Notes: generated by a model not told the origin, from the sequence alone. DNA of 64,000 bases from Sphingomonas elodea ATCC 31461 (GCF_000226955.1 NZ_AGFU01000009.1:1-64000), one strand, 5' to 3'; positions 1 to 9,391 are shown, counted from the stretch's first letter. Translations and numbers: made by a program.

Positions 1-228
1 TTTGGGAATCCCTCGACGATTCAGCTCGGTCGAAATCCGCTCTAGCCATGCTACAAGCGAAGGTCGCAGGATGTAGATCGCCGCCTGATTTTGCTGAGCG
101 AAGCCCACGATCAACGCGATGCCGCCAGCGCTGGCGATCGCGACCCAGTTCACGAATTGCTGCCGCTGCTTGTCGGCTTTCTCCCGAAACTCATCGCCGA
201 GTTCGTCCCTGCGGCCTGCTTCGCTCAT
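1..228 (-). CDS. small predicted membrane protein, C-terminus cut by window edge
   Basis: The frame opens with ATG at 228 and runs without a stop through 76 codons to the left edge, so the C-terminus is missing. The protein begins MSEAGRRDELGDEFREKADK, a charged, probably helical stretch. One hydrophobic segment of about 20 residues follows (FVNWVAIASAGGIALIVGFA), then a more polar tail. This looks like a single-pass inner-membrane protein. No family was recognised and no neighbour gives it a role. The upstream ribosome-binding site is weak. The continuous frame, the charged-then-hydrophobic pattern and the GC-rich third positions support a real gene. Confidence 0.55.
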   Translation of the reverse strand, partial: MSEAGRRDELGDEFREKADKQRQQFVNWVAIASAGGIALIVGFAQQNQAAIYILRPSLVAWLERISTELNRRGIPK

Positions 229-673
229 GACGCGGTTCCGGTGCGTGCTGAGATTTCCCCCGACGAAATCGCGATCAGCTGTTGGCGATATGCGTCCCTT
301 TTTATCCCGCCCTTCCCCAAGAGATCGATGTAAAGAGGCGAATGGCATGTCAAAAGGGTGTCGTAAAGCCGATGCCTTAACGGGGTGTCCCCTGCCGCAT
401 TGCTTCCTGACAATCAGTGCCGAAAGTTGATTTGGCTCAGTTAAACTCGGCGCTCAAGACCGGACAGTCCGAAACCGGCCCACCGTCAGTCAATCGCCGA
501 TGGCATTCGTGCAAGGCTGGAGCGCCTGCTCTCTCCGAAAGCCGCCATCCAAGTAGGGAGCCATTTACGTCGGCTTCGTCCCAAATTCAGACTGTCACGC
601 AGGCCACTTTTAGCAAGACCCCAAAGCACAAACCCTAGCCAAAGCTAGGACAGCAGAACGACATAAGGTGGGA
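229..673. other. stretch without a convincing gene
   Basis: No frame here has a recognisable product, good codon usage and a ribosome-binding site together. A minus-strand frame at 225-413 starts with TTG and ends in an ATGA overlap with the partial gene at 1-228. Its composition is not persuasive and it lacks a Shine-Dalgarno site. The promoter of the 1-228 gene should lie in this interval. GC content is lower than in the flanking coding DNA. Confidence 0.4.
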
Positions 674-931
674 TCAACGAACCACGTCGAGCTGGTCGTC
701 TCGATCATAGAGGGCCGAAATAATACGCTCAACAACAAGGTCTTCAGCTTTTTCCCGCCTCCCCTCGTCCGCCGATGAAAGATCGCGGCGGACCGACTCG
801 GGGGTCGAGGCAAGGCTCGCCGTCAGAATGGCGTTGGCCAGAAATGGGTGCATGACCTCGCCTAAGGGGGGCTTGGCGATGTCGCCCGCGGTCGGCCTGC
901 CACATTGAAGCAGCGCGTCGATGCTGGTCAT
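674..931 (-). CDS. hypothetical protein, possibly DUF6771-like
   Basis: An 85-residue protein reads from ATG at 931; a GTG two codons upstream is an alternative start. The middle (ANAILTASLASTPESVRRDL) and the following charged helix ending in VVERIISALYDRDDQ are reminiscent of the short sphingomonad family DUF6771: a helix, a conserved polar turn, then an acidic/basic helix. That similarity is from memory and not tested. No signal peptide or membrane segment is visible. The gene is isolated beside the broken moxR fragment, so this may be an accessory or decaying region. Function unknown. Confidence 0.45.
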   Translation of the reverse strand: MTSIDALLQCGRPTAGDIAKPPLGEVMHPFLANAILTASLASTPESVRRDLSSADEGRREKAEDLVVERIISALYDRDDQLDVVR

Positions 932-1068
932 TGGCACAAGGGTGAGGGTGTGGACGTAGGCTTTCGAAATGCCCTTCGACTGCGGACTGCGGACGGGCGC
1001 GAAGCACGGCTTCGGGCCTAGCTGGCGTGCAAAGATGCGGATGTCACGTGCGGTGTACGCCGACCGTG

Positions 1069-1686
1069 GCGGAGGGCGGCGGCCATGTCCTGCGCTTTCA
1101 GGGAGGGCCGATCGTCTCCAACCTCGTGCTGGTCGACGAGATCGACCACGCCACGCTCAAAACCCATTCCGCGCTGCTCGAGGGTATGCAGGAACGCTGG
1201 ACGACGGTGGCCCAGCGCACCATCCGCATGCCCGAGACGTTCTGCGTGATGGCGAGGCAAAACCCGGTCGACCACGAAGGCACCTATCCGCTCTCCGAGG
1301 CGCAGCACGACCGCTTCCTGTTAAAGCTGCTCGTCATCTATCGGAGAGCGCCCGAAAATCACGGGATTATCGACCGCTCGACCAGCGGCGAACGGTTAAA
1401 GCTACGCCCGGTGACAGAGGTTGCCAAGGCCCATGCGATGCGCCTGGTGATGGCCACCCAGCCGAGCAGCGACCATGTGACCGCCGCGATCAGTCGCACC
1501 GTGGCGCTCGACGCTTCGCCGCGCGGCATCCTGGGGCTGGTGCTCGCAGCCAAGGCGCAAGCGCTGCTCGACGGGCGCTTCGCCATCGCCACCGATGACC
1601 TCGCCGCGGTAGCGATGGCGGTGCTGCGCCACCGGGTGGTGACCAGTTTCCACGCCCGGGCGGCGAACCCAACACAGATGACCTGA
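1069..1686 (+). pseudogene. MoxR-family AAA ATPase fragment lacking Walker A
   Basis: The frame carries the central and C-terminal part of a MoxR ATPase. The Walker B region reads LVLVDEIDHA. It is followed by the family's MQERWTTV segment, a sensor-like ARQNPVDHEGTYPL stretch and AQHDRFLLKL. A normal MoxR protein is about 320-330 residues, with Walker A roughly 70 residues before Walker B. Here homology starts just before Walker B, so the nucleotide-binding P-loop is absent, and the C-terminus also stops early (after NPTQMT). The frame stays open further upstream to about 1027, but that part does not look like MoxR. MoxR proteins act as chaperone-like ATPases with vWA partners; none is nearby. 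A remnant left by a deletion is the simplest reading. Confidence 0.7.
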
Positions 1687-1800
1687 TCGGAGAGCTGCTG
1701 TCCATAGTAGGGGCTTGAAGCCGGGGTCTTCGCCATCCCCTGCACGCCGGCCCGCGTCAGGGATGGACCTAGCGGACCGGATGCCCGATCAGGCACATAT

Positions 1801-2631
1801 TCAACCCTCCAGCCATCGGGCTGTGATCTCGCCCCGATGCCCTTCCGGCGCCAGTGCGGCGCGGAGTGCCTCCAGTATAGGCGGCAGCTGCTGCATGAAG
1901 GCATAGGGCGGATTGACGATGAAGAGTCCCGCGCCGTTATAGATGCCGGGCTGATCGGCATCGTAGAGCCAATGCTCCACCGAAAGGAATTTCGGGATAC
2001 TAAGCCTGCGCAGCTTGTTCTTCCACTGCTGGTGCGTCGTGCGGTCTTTCAGCGGATACCAGATCAACGTTACGCCATGGGCCCATTTACGGTGCGCTGC
2101 CGCGAGGGTGTCGGTGATACGGGCTCGTTCGTCGGTCTGCTCATACGGCGGATCGACCACCACCACACCGCGCGGCGTTCGGCTCGGCAGCATCGCCAGC
2201 CAGAGCTCGTACGCATCGCGCTCGTGTACGGCGGCAGGCGTGCCGCGCATGGCGCCGCGCAGGGCAACGGCGTCCTCGGGATGCTTTTCGTTGAGGATCA
2301 GCAAGTCCTGCGGGCGTAGCAACTGCGCCAGGAACCCCGGCGAGCCGGGATAGAGGCGGGGGTTTGGTCCGGCATTCACCGTTTGTATGGCGGCGCGATA
2401 GTCGTCCAGCAGGGGATTCGGGTCGGCGAAGGCACGCAGCACGCCGTGCGCGGCCTCGCCCGTGCGCTGGGCCTGCTCGCCGCCGAGATCGTAGAGCCCG
2501 CAACCGGCATGGGTGTCGATCAGGGTCAACGCACTGGGCTTCTGCTGCAAGGCCCGGACAAGCGCGATCAGCAGGCTGTGCTTCACGACGTCGGCGCTGT
2601 TGCCGGCATGAAAGGAATGGCGATAATTCAT
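1801..2631 (-). CDS. rlmJ: 23S rRNA (adenine(2030)-N6)-methyltransferase RlmJ
   Basis: A 276-residue protein starting [18 protein letters not shown], the invariant N-terminus of RlmJ (E. coli homologue about 280 residues). RlmJ uses S-adenosylmethionine to methylate N6 of A2030 in free 23S rRNA. The catalytic DPPYE motif is present in the stretch [24 protein letters not shown] forms part of the cofactor site. An upstream in-frame extension exists, but it lies inside rluE. The ATG at 2631 overlaps the rluE stop in an ATGA, so the two genes are translationally coupled. Both modify the large ribosomal subunit. Confidence 0.93.
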   Translation of the reverse strand: MNYRHSFHAGNSADVVKHSLLIALVRALQQKPSALTLIDTHAGCGLYDLGGEQAQRTGEAAHGVLRAFADPNPLLDDYRAAIQTVNAGPNPRLYPGSPGFLAQLLRPQDLLILNEKHPEDAVALRGAMRGTPAAVHERDAYELWLAMLPSRTPRGVVVVDPPYEQTDERARITDTLAAAHRKWAHGVTLIWYPLKDRTTHQQWKNKLRRLSIPKFLSVEHWLYDADQPGIYNGAGLFIVNPPYAFMQQLPPILEALRAALAPEGHRGEITARWLEG

Positions 2632-3200
2632 CGGAATGCAGAATCCTTGCCAGGGCTGGAGACCTCCGCGAACGCGCCCGGGGCGATGCCGGCGACGGAC
2701 CAGTCGCCGATCGACCAGCGGACCAGCCGCAGGGTGGGCAACCCGACCGCCGCCGTCATCCGGCGCACCTGCCGGTTGCGCCCTTCGCGGAGGGTGATTT
2801 TCAGCCAGCTGTCCGGGACGGACTTGCGCTGGCGGATCGGCGGATCGCGCAGCCAAAGATCCGGCGCGTCGATCCGGGCGACCTCGGCAGGCAGGGTCAT
2901 GCCGTCGTTGAGCAGGACTCCCTGCCGCAGGCGCTCCAGTTCCGGCGCCTGCGGATCGCCCTCGACCTGCACGAGATAGGTCTTCGGCATCTTGAAGCGC
3001 GGGTTCGCGATGCGCGCCTGCAGCCGCCCGTCGTCGCACAGCAGCAGCAGGCCCTCGCTGTCCCGATCGAGCCTGCCGGCGGGATAGACGCCCTTGACCG
3101 CGATGAAGTCCGACAAGGTCGACCGCGCCGTCGGCGATCCGCGATCGGTGAATTGCGACAGCACCCCGAAGGGCTTGTTGAACAGAAGCAGCCGGGCCAT
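2628..3200 (-). CDS. rluE: 23S rRNA pseudouridine(2457) synthase RluE-type
   Basis: A 190-residue protein of the RsuA/RluB/E/F pseudouridine synthase group. The catalytic aspartate lies in [13 protein letters not shown] near residues 43-55. The C-terminal [15 protein letters not shown] is the other family hallmark. It starts directly with [17 protein letters not shown] and lacks the N-terminal S4 RNA-binding domain, which fits RluE and not RluB/RluF. RluE isomerises U2457 in 23S rRNA. It is the first gene of a two-gene operon with rlmJ (ATGA overlap). The exact target uridine is inferred from the architecture. Confidence 0.88.
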   Translation of the reverse strand: MARLLLFNKPFGVLSQFTDRGSPTARSTLSDFIAVKGVYPAGRLDRDSEGLLLLCDDGRLQARIANPRFKMPKTYLVQVEGDPQAPELERLRQGVLLNDGMTLPAEVARIDAPDLWLRDPPIRQRKSVPDSWLKITLREGRNRQVRRMTAAVGLPTLRLVRWSIGDWSVAGIAPGAFAEVSSPGKDSAFR

Positions 3201-3278
3201 CCCGCGCCCTTATACGATATTGCGCGCAGGAGAACCCATCGCCGCGGCCCCCTCCCCCTGGACGTCACGCCCCCCGCC

Positions 3279-5954
3279 TTACTCCGGCAGGATCTCCACG
3301 GCCGATACGATCGCCTTGCCCACCTTCGGCACGAAGCGGAGGTCGAGCGTGTCCCCGGCCACGGCAACCACCGCCTCCCGCTGCACGGCGATGGCCGCGC
3401 CGCCGGCCGCGCCCGCCACATCCAGCGCCTGGACGATCGGCTGCCCGTTCGCCACGACATCGAAGACCCGCCCGCCCTGCGCCAGCGCCGGTTCCACGAA
3501 GGTCAGCCGCACGCGGTAGCGACCGGGGCGCAGCGGAACCCGATAGCCGAAGCTTCCTTCACGGAAGGTAGCGACGACGGCCGGATCCCCGGTGTTGCCG
3601 ATCGGCGTCTGGACGGCCGGCTTGCCATAGTCCGCCGGCTTGTTGAGCGTGCCGGCCAAGCCCCCCTCGAAGAAGCTGTCCGAGCCGAATCGGGTGGAGG
3701 CCGCTGCCGCGACGAGCGCACCGGCGTCGATCCGGACGGCCCGGGCAGCATCGGCGGCAAGATCCCACGCAACCTTGTCCTCGACCGGACCGGAGGCGAA
3801 GCGGCCGCGCGCGACCACGACATTGCTTCCGGGCGCGAGCGCAACCTTCTCCCAGACACAGACCCGATCGGGGCAGGTGCTGCGGCTGCCGATCGAGCGC
3901 CCATTGACGATCAGCTCGGTCGTGGGCGCGTTGCTGTACACGCGGACATCGGTCACCCGATAGGCACGCGCGGTGTAGCGCCGGCCGTTGATGTGCACGG
4001 TCGGGGTGGCCGTCCAGTTCGCCTTGTAGAAATAATAGGGATCCTTGCGGATCCGCCGGTCATAGGTGACGAGCCCCTTGGTGTTGATATCCTGCGCATC
4101 CCCCTCGGCACGGATCGTCGTGGCGAAGTCGAAGCTGTTCCACAGCCAGGTTCCCCATAGATAGGGCCGCGCCTTCAGCGTCTTCCACGCCGCCTCATGG
4201 ATATGGCTGGCATATTCCTCCGGCTGGTTGACGCCGCGCGAATCGACCGGGCCGCCCAGCACGTCGTCGGTATGGATGGTGGTGGCGGCACCGGCGCCAT
4301 ATTCGGTGACGGACAAGGGCTGGCGCGGGCGCTTCGCGTGCAGCGCGTCGAGTTGCGGGCCGAGATCGCCCGGGACGCCGAAATACCATCCGAAATAGCG
4401 ATTGGCCCCGCCCAGATCCGCCGCTTCCGCGGTGGTGGGGATTTCCACCCCGGCGTCGAACAGCCGCCCTTCGCAGCAGGTGGCGAGCGCGGTCGGGCGG
4501 CCGGGATCCTCGGCTTTCGCGAGCGCCTGCAACTGGTGCAGCAGCGGCATCGGATCCGGCGCCTTGCCGTCTGCGAAGCCGGTGAGGAACAGCGGGAAGG
4601 AATTGCCGAAATCGACTTCGTTGGCGATGCCCCAGTTGATGACCGAGGGGTGGTTGCCGTTCTGGCGGATCAGTTCCTGCAGCTGCTGCCGGGCATTGGC
4701 GACCAGCGCGGCACGCGGTTCACGCTCGCCGCGCCGCGTCCAGGCAGAGACCAGCGGAATCTCGTCCCACACCAGCAGGCCTTGGCGATCGGCAAGATCG
4801 TGGATCGTCTGGCCATGCTGGTAATGCGTCAGGCGGATGGCGTTCACCCCCATCTCGCGCATGATCGCCAGATCCTGCGCCACGTCCTCCGCCGAGATCG
4901 CCCAGCCCTTGCCCTCGCGATCCTGGTGATAGCCGACGCCGTGCAGCGCCACATGCCTGCCGTTGAGGAACAGGCCCTTGTCCGGATCAACGGTGATCGT
5001 GCGGATGCCGAAGGGCTGGCGGAGCCGGTCGAGTAGCCTGCCCCGGCCATCGGCCACTTCCACCTGCAGCGTGTAGAGATAGGGATCCTCGACGCCCTGC
5101 CAGCGGTGCGGCTTCGCCACGTCGAGCACGGCCGCCGCTTCGCCCCTGGCGCCGCCGGCGAGCGACAGCGTGCGCTGCGCCGTCGCCGCGACGCGACCGC
5201 GGGCGTCGACGAGGCGCGCGGTCACCCGCACCGATGCCGCGCCGGCCGCATCGTTGGCGACGCGCGCCCGCACCGAGACCGACGCCCGCGCCGCCGTCGC
5301 GCTGGTGGTGGCGGCATATACGCCCGGTCCACCGAAATCCGCGAGGTCGAGATGCACCGGATTGGCGACGATCAGGCGGACCGGCCGATAGAGGCCGCCA
5401 TGAACGAAGAAATCACCGGTGAGGGGGAGCACGTCGGCGGTCGCACCGCCCTCCGCCGGCGGGCTATTGTCGACGCGCACCACCAGCACATTGTCGGCAC
5501 CCGGCTTCACCGCGTCGCTCACGTCCAGCCGGAAGCGCGAGAAGGGGCCGGCATGGTCGCCGATCTTGCGCCCGTTCAGCCAGATGCTGGCGATGCGGCT
5601 GGCGGCGTCGAACTCCAGCCAGACGCGCTTGCCCGCCGTCGCCGGTGCCTGGAAGTGGAGTCGATACCAGCCGCGCCCCTGGGTCTTGTCGACCGTGTCC
5701 GCGCGGTGGAGATGGCTGGCGGGATCGGGCCGGTAATAGCCGACGCGGTTCCAGCTGTGCGGCACCTGCACCGGTTTCCAGCCGGAATCGTCATAGCGCT
5801 CGGCCGCCGCATCGTCCGCCAGATCGCCGAGATGGAAGCGCCAGCCTTCGCTCAGCGCGGTCACCCGCCGCCCGTCCGGCTGCGCCAAGGCCGGCGGCGC
5901 AACCGCCACGACCATCACCGTCGCCGCCAACCATGCCTGCGCTCCGTGCCGCAT
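3279..5954 (-). CDS. secreted glycoside hydrolase family 2 (beta-galactosidase/glucuronidase type) with malectin-like C-terminus
   Basis: An 891-residue protein from ATG at 5954, chosen because GGGAGAGG lies just upstream and a signal peptide follows (MRHGAQAWLAATVMVVAVA, cleavage near PALAQ). Domains in order are an N-terminal sugar-binding jelly roll, an immunoglobulin-like domain, the TIM barrel, a DUF4982-like domain (about 635-725), and a malectin-like domain (about 735-890, ending with SAVEILPE). Glu446 in NWGIANEVDF is the predicted acid/base and Glu551 in SVTEYGAGA the nucleophile. The enzyme should cleave terminal beta-linked galactose or glucuronic acid outside the cytoplasm. It stands alone, divergent from the SPFH operon, and away from the larger glycosidase locus at 56-64 kb. 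Substrate not determinable from sequence. Confidence 0.88.
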   Translation of the reverse strand: MRHGAQAWLAATVMVVAVAPPALAQPDGRRVTALSEGWRFHLGDLADDAAAERYDDSGWKPVQVPHSWNRVGYYRPDPASHLHRADTVDKTQGRGWYRLHFQAPATAGKRVWLEFDAASRIASIWLNGRKIGDHAGPFSRFRLDVSDAVKPGADNVLVVRVDNSPPAEGGATADVLPLTGDFFVHGGLYRPVRLIVANPVHLDLADFGGPGVYAATTSATAARASVSVRARVANDAAGAASVRVTARLVDARGRVAATAQRTLSLAGGARGEAAAVLDVAKPHRWQGVEDPYLYTLQVEVADGRGRLLDRLRQPFGIRTITVDPDKGLFLNGRHVALHGVGYHQDREGKGWAISAEDVAQDLAIMREMGVNAIRLTHYQHGQTIHDLADRQGLLVWDEIPLVSAWTRRGEREPRAALVANARQQLQELIRQNGNHPSVINWGIANEVDFGNSFPLFLTGFADGKAPDPMPLLHQLQALAKAEDPGRPTALATCCEGRLFDAGVEIPTTAEAADLGGANRYFGWYFGVPGDLGPQLDALHAKRPRQPLSVTEYGAGAATTIHTDDVLGGPVDSRGVNQPEEYASHIHEAAWKTLKARPYLWGTWLWNSFDFATTIRAEGDAQDINTKGLVTYDRRIRKDPYYFYKANWTATPTVHINGRRYTARAYRVTDVRVYSNAPTTELIVNGRSIGSRSTCPDRVCVWEKVALAPGSNVVVARGRFASGPVEDKVAWDLAADAARAVRIDAGALVAAAASTRFGSDSFFEGGLAGTLNKPADYGKPAVQTPIGNTGDPAVVATFREGSFGYRVPLRPGRYRVRLTFVEPALAQGGRVFDVVANGQPIVQALDVAGAAGGAAIAVQREAVVAVAGDTLDLRFVPKVGKAIVSAVEILPE

Positions 5955-6226
5955 CGTCCTCTCCCTGCTCTTGTCTGATGGACGGCGTATCATGGAGAAA
6001 TTGGCTTGACCATAGCGCCTGACCATTATGCTGATCACTGCCAGAATCGTGGCGGATTCCTGCGTTCACGCCAGGCCGATCGTCCGCCGGGAACTGGAAC
6101 ATGGCACGGGCCACGCCACATGCCTTACCAATTCACTGCTCGCTCGACCTCGGCCGGCGCCATCCGCCCCGATTCTTGTGGCGCAGCCCGCACCGCAGCT
6201 ATAGCGTTGCGTCGGGGAGTGGATTC

Positions 6227-7195
6227 ATGGGGCTATTCGGGTTTCTGTCGAAGCAGTTGGTCGACGTCATTGATTGGGTCGATACGCCGGGTACGCTCGC
6301 CGCGCGCCACCCGATGCAGGGCCGCGAGATCCAGAACGGCGCGCAGCTGACCGTGCGCGACGGCCAGGTCGCCTTCTTCTATCGGGAGGGCCAGCTGGCC
6401 GATGCCTTCCACCCCGGGCTCCACACGCTGGAAACCGGCACCCTGCCCGTGCTCACCGCGCTGATGCACTGGGACAAGGGCTTTGCCTCGCCGTTCAAGG
6501 CCGATGTGTGTTTCTTCAGCCAGAAGGAGCAAACCGGCCTGAAATGGGGAACGGCCCAGCCGATCACCGTGCGCGATCCCGAATTCGGCGCGATCCGGGT
6601 CCGCGCGTTCGGCAGCTACAGCTTCCGCATCGAGCAGGTGCCGGCGTTCGCCGTGAAGATGATGGGATCGCTCGAGCGCCTGACCGTCGCCGAGATCGAA
6701 CCGCAGCTTCGTGCCGCCATCGCTACCGCGATCGCAGCCGCGCTCGGCACCGGCGACATCGCCTTTGTCGACCTCGCCGCCAACCAGGCCGCGCTGTCCG
6801 ACGCGCTCAAGGCGGCGATCGACCCGGCGTTCGCGCAATGGGGCCTCGCCTGCACCAGCTTCTACATCGAAAGCCTGTCGCTGCCGGAGGCGGTGCAGGC
6901 GGCCATCGACAAGGCGGGCGCGATGCGCGTGGTCGGCGATCTCGATCGCTATGCCCGCTTCCAGCGCGCCGAGGCGATCGAAGCGGCGGCAGCCCAGCCC
7001 GGCGGCGCGGCGGCCGGGGGCATGGGGTTTGCCGCGGGGATCGCGCTGGGCCAGGAAGCCGCCGGCGCCCCGCCCGCGGCCGGGGAGGATCCGGTCGCGC
7101 AGATCGAGAAGCTCCATCGGCTGCTCACCCTCGGCGCGATCACCCAGCAGGAGTTCGACGCCAAGAAGTCCGAACTGCTCGGCCGCATTCGCTGA
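6227..7195 (+). CDS. SPFH domain/virion core-like protein with C-terminal SHOCT
   Basis: A 322-residue protein from ATG at 6227, with GGGGAG seven bases upstream. Residues 1-215 match the bacterial SPFH/virion-core type (opening MGLFGFLSKQLVDVIDW, then PMQGREIQNGAQLTV and a long beta-rich band-7-like region). After a linker rich in Ala, Gly and Pro, residues about 288-322 form a SHOCT motif (PVAQIEKLHRLLTLGAITQQ). SPFH proteins scaffold membrane assemblies; SHOCT is a short oligomerisation motif. This is the first gene of the eight-gene 6.2-13.1 kb operon. The promoter must lie in 5955-6226, shared with the divergent GH2 gene. Confidence 0.85.
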   Translation: MGLFGFLSKQLVDVIDWVDTPGTLAARHPMQGREIQNGAQLTVRDGQVAFFYREGQLADAFHPGLHTLETGTLPVLTALMHWDKGFASPFKADVCFFSQKEQTGLKWGTAQPITVRDPEFGAIRVRAFGSYSFRIEQVPAFAVKMMGSLERLTVAEIEPQLRAAIATAIAAALGTGDIAFVDLAANQAALSDALKAAIDPAFAQWGLACTSFYIESLSLPEAVQAAIDKAGAMRVVGDLDRYARFQRAEAIEAAAAQPGGAAAGGMGFAAGIALGQEAAGAPPAAGEDPVAQIEKLHRLLTLGAITQQEFDAKKSELLGRIR

Positions 7196-7202
7196 TCGAT
7201 CG

Positions 7203-7877
7203 ATGCGCCTGCACCTGCCCTGCCCCCATTGCGGCGCGGACGTCGTGTTCCGCTCGCCCGCGCTGCCCAACCGGGTATGCGATGCCTGCCACACGATGCT
7301 CGTCCGCAGCGACGACGGCGTGGCGCAGCTCGGCATCGCCGCGGCCCTTCCCTTCGACGTCAGCCCGGTGCGGATCGGCATGCGCGGCACTGCCGATGGC
7401 GGCGGTTTCGAGGTGATCGGCCGGGTCCGCTGGAGCTGGAGCGATGGCGCCTGGAACGAATGGCTGCTGTTGTTCGACGACGCCAGCACCGCCTGGCTGG
7501 GCGAGGCGATGGGCCAGTTCATGCTGCTGCGCGAGCATCCCTTCAGCGAAGTGCGCTCGAAGACGCTGCGGGCGATCGCCAAGGGCGAGCCCGCCCAGAT
7601 CGGCCACAAGGTGGAGCTGTTCGGCCGCAAGCTCGTCCTCGCCGACGCGCGCGAGGCGCTGTGCATCACCGCCGAGGGGGAGCTGCCCTTCACCGCGCCG
7701 AGCGGCTGGCGGGTCTACAATGTCGATCTGCGCGGGTCGGACGGGGAATGCGCCAGCCTCCAGCGCGACGGCAGCACGGTGAGTTTCTATCATGGCCGCT
7801 ATGTGACGCTCGCCGATCTGGCGCCGCGCGGTCTGCGCGCGATCGAAGGATGGAGCCTGCCCGGTTATGCAGGCTGA
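7203..7877 (+). CDS. zinc-ribbon DUF4178 protein (first copy)
   Basis: A 224-residue cytosolic protein from ATG at 7203, seven bases after the SPFH stop. It opens with a zinc-ribbon: CPHC at residues 7-10 and CDAC about 16 residues later. The rest is one DUF4178 domain, with family marks such as WNEWLLLFDD and GWRVYNVDL. There is no signal peptide or membrane span. DUF4178 proteins are usually encoded beside SPFH and polyamine-synthesis genes, but their biochemical role is unknown. The frame extends upstream inside the SPFH gene; the ATG at 7203 is preferred because the zinc ribbon starts there. The next gene begins 11 bases before this one ends. Confidence 0.8.
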   Translation: MRLHLPCPHCGADVVFRSPALPNRVCDACHTMLVRSDDGVAQLGIAAALPFDVSPVRIGMRGTADGGGFEVIGRVRWSWSDGAWNEWLLLFDDASTAWLGEAMGQFMLLREHPFSEVRSKTLRAIAKGEPAQIGHKVELFGRKLVLADAREALCITAEGELPFTAPSGWRVYNVDLRGSDGECASLQRDGSTVSFYHGRYVTLADLAPRGLRAIEGWSLPGYAG

Positions 7878-9198
7878 AGCGCCGCTCTCCCCGCCCCCAG
7901 CACCCGCGATACGCGCGCTCGCCTGCCCCAATTGCGGCGGCACGGTGGAACTGCGCGCGGCCGGCTATACCGTGCATGTCGGCTGCCAATATTGCGGCTC
8001 GATCCTCGATGCCACCGACGGGCTGGTGAAACTGGTCACCCAGGCGCAGACGGCGCTTGCCTATCCGGAGATCCCGCTCGGCACGCGGGGCACGCTGTTC
8101 GACGTGGAGTGGGAGGCGATCGGCTATCTCCAGCGCTCGCAGAACGGCGCGTATCGCTGGGACGAGTATCTGCTGTTCAATCCCTATCACGGCTATCGCT
8201 GGCTGGTGAACGCGCGGGGCGGCTGGAGCTTCGGCACGATGCTGACGCGCGTGCCGACGATGCAGACCTTCAGCACCTATGCGCTCGACGGGCAGAGCTA
8301 CACGCGCTTCTTCCGCGGGGATGCCCAGGTCGACCGGGTCGTCGGCGAATTCTACTGGCGCGTGACGGTGGGCGAGACGGTGAAGACGGGCGACTGGGTC
8401 CGGCCCGGCTTCATGCTGTCGCGCGAGGCCAATGATCGCGAGATCAGCTGGACGATCAACCAGTGGCTGCCCGAACGCGACGTGGTCGCCGCATTCGGCG
8501 TCACCCCTGCGGCCAGGGTCTGGCCGCCCCTGCCGCACCAGCCCTCCCCCTGGGGCGCGTGGCTCGGCAAGGGCGCGAAGATCGGCGGCATCGCGCTTGC
8601 CTTCCTGCTGCTCGTCTCGCTCCTGCTGAGCGGCACGCGCTGGCTTGCCTCCGAGGCCCTGCCGGTTGCGGTCGACGGCCGCGAGCAGAGCGCCACGATC
8701 GGTCCCGTGCATCTGGTTAGTCGCTGGCAGCGGGTGCGCGTGCGCACCACCGTCCCGCGGCTGGAAAATGGCTGGGTCGATCTCGACTACAGCCTGGTCG
8801 ATCGCCGCAACCAGCAGGTCTATGCCGCGTCGGGCGCCGCCGAGCGCTACGAGGGGGTGGATTCGGACGGTCCCTGGACCGAGGGTTCGCGCGATTCCGA
8901 CGTCTCGATCGCAGGCGTGCCGGCCGGCGACTATGACCTGATCGTCGAGTACAAGGGCAACCGCTGGAGCCAGAACGACACAGCCTATCCCGACGGCGGC
9001 TGGATGGAGCCGACCAATGCGCCGCAGATCGTGGTCGAACTGGGCACGGGCACGCTGTACGCCGGCAACTTCCTGCTCGCGCTGCTCCTGATCGCGTTTC
9101 CCTGGTTCGTCGGGCTGATGCTCCACCTCCGGTTCGAGAAGGCGCGCAAGGAGCAGAGCGATTTCGCACCGGCAGCGTCCGGGGACGGAGACGATTGA
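7867..9198 (+). CDS. zinc-ribbon DUF4178 membrane protein (second, larger copy)
   Basis: A 443-residue paralogue of the preceding gene. It has a zinc ribbon (CPNC near residue 20 and CQYC about 20 residues later), then a DUF4178 domain to about residue 215. A membrane segment near 240-258 (GGIALAFLLLVSLLLSG) leads into a beta-rich extracytoplasmic region (about 260-400). A second hydrophobic segment near the end (LLALLLIAFPWFVGLMLHL) gives two predicted spans, with both ends in the cytoplasm. The start overlaps the upstream gene by 11 bases and its stop overlaps the next ATG. The zinc ribbon plus outside domain could couple an intracellular complex to the envelope; that is inference. Confidence 0.8.
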   Translation: MQAEAPLSPPPAPAIRALACPNCGGTVELRAAGYTVHVGCQYCGSILDATDGLVKLVTQAQTALAYPEIPLGTRGTLFDVEWEAIGYLQRSQNGAYRWDEYLLFNPYHGYRWLVNARGGWSFGTMLTRVPTMQTFSTYALDGQSYTRFFRGDAQVDRVVGEFYWRVTVGETVKTGDWVRPGFMLSREANDREISWTINQWLPERDVVAAFGVTPAARVWPPLPHQPSPWGAWLGKGAKIGGIALAFLLLVSLLLSGTRWLASEALPVAVDGREQSATIGPVHLVSRWQRVRVRTTVPRLENGWVDLDYSLVDRRNQQVYAASGAAERYEGVDSDGPWTEGSRDSDVSIAGVPAGDYDLIVEYKGNRWSQNDTAYPDGGWMEPTNAPQIVVELGTGTLYAGNFLLALLLIAFPWFVGLMLHLRFEKARKEQSDFAPAASGDGDD

Positions 9199-9380
9199 TG
9201 GACACCCGCAGCTTTCTCTACGCGCTCTGGTCGATCGTCGTGCTGGGGCTGTTCCTGCTCGCGGCGGTCTATGGCTGGTCGCCCTTTGCCGAGGGGGGCC
9301 GCAGCCGCACCAGCTATGCCTATGGCGGCAGCGGCGGTCATGGCGGGCATGGCGGCTATTACGGCCCGAACCACAAATAG
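9198..9380 (+). CDS. 60-residue membrane protein with Gly/His-rich tail
   Basis: The ATG at 9198 shares a base with the stop of the upstream gene. One membrane span (ALWSIVVLGLFLLAAVYGW) is followed by an outward-facing tail rich in Gly, Ser, Tyr and His (GGSGGHGGHGGYYGP). The tail could bind metal or act as a flexible linker; neither is shown. No family was recognised. Its conserved-looking place inside a tightly overlapping operon argues that it is real. Confidence 0.7.
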   Translation: MDTRSFLYALWSIVVLGLFLLAAVYGWSPFAEGGRSRTSYAYGGSGGHGGHGGYYGPNHK

Positions 9381-9391
9381 GAGGACGCTTC

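Noticed and set aside
2632-3039. N-terminal extension of RlmJ
   Set aside because: It overlaps rluE and lacks family similarity; MNYRHSF is the conserved start.
9331-9370. GGHGGHGG as a nucleotide repeat array
   Set aside because: It is a short low-complexity protein tail within a gene, not a DNA repeat element.
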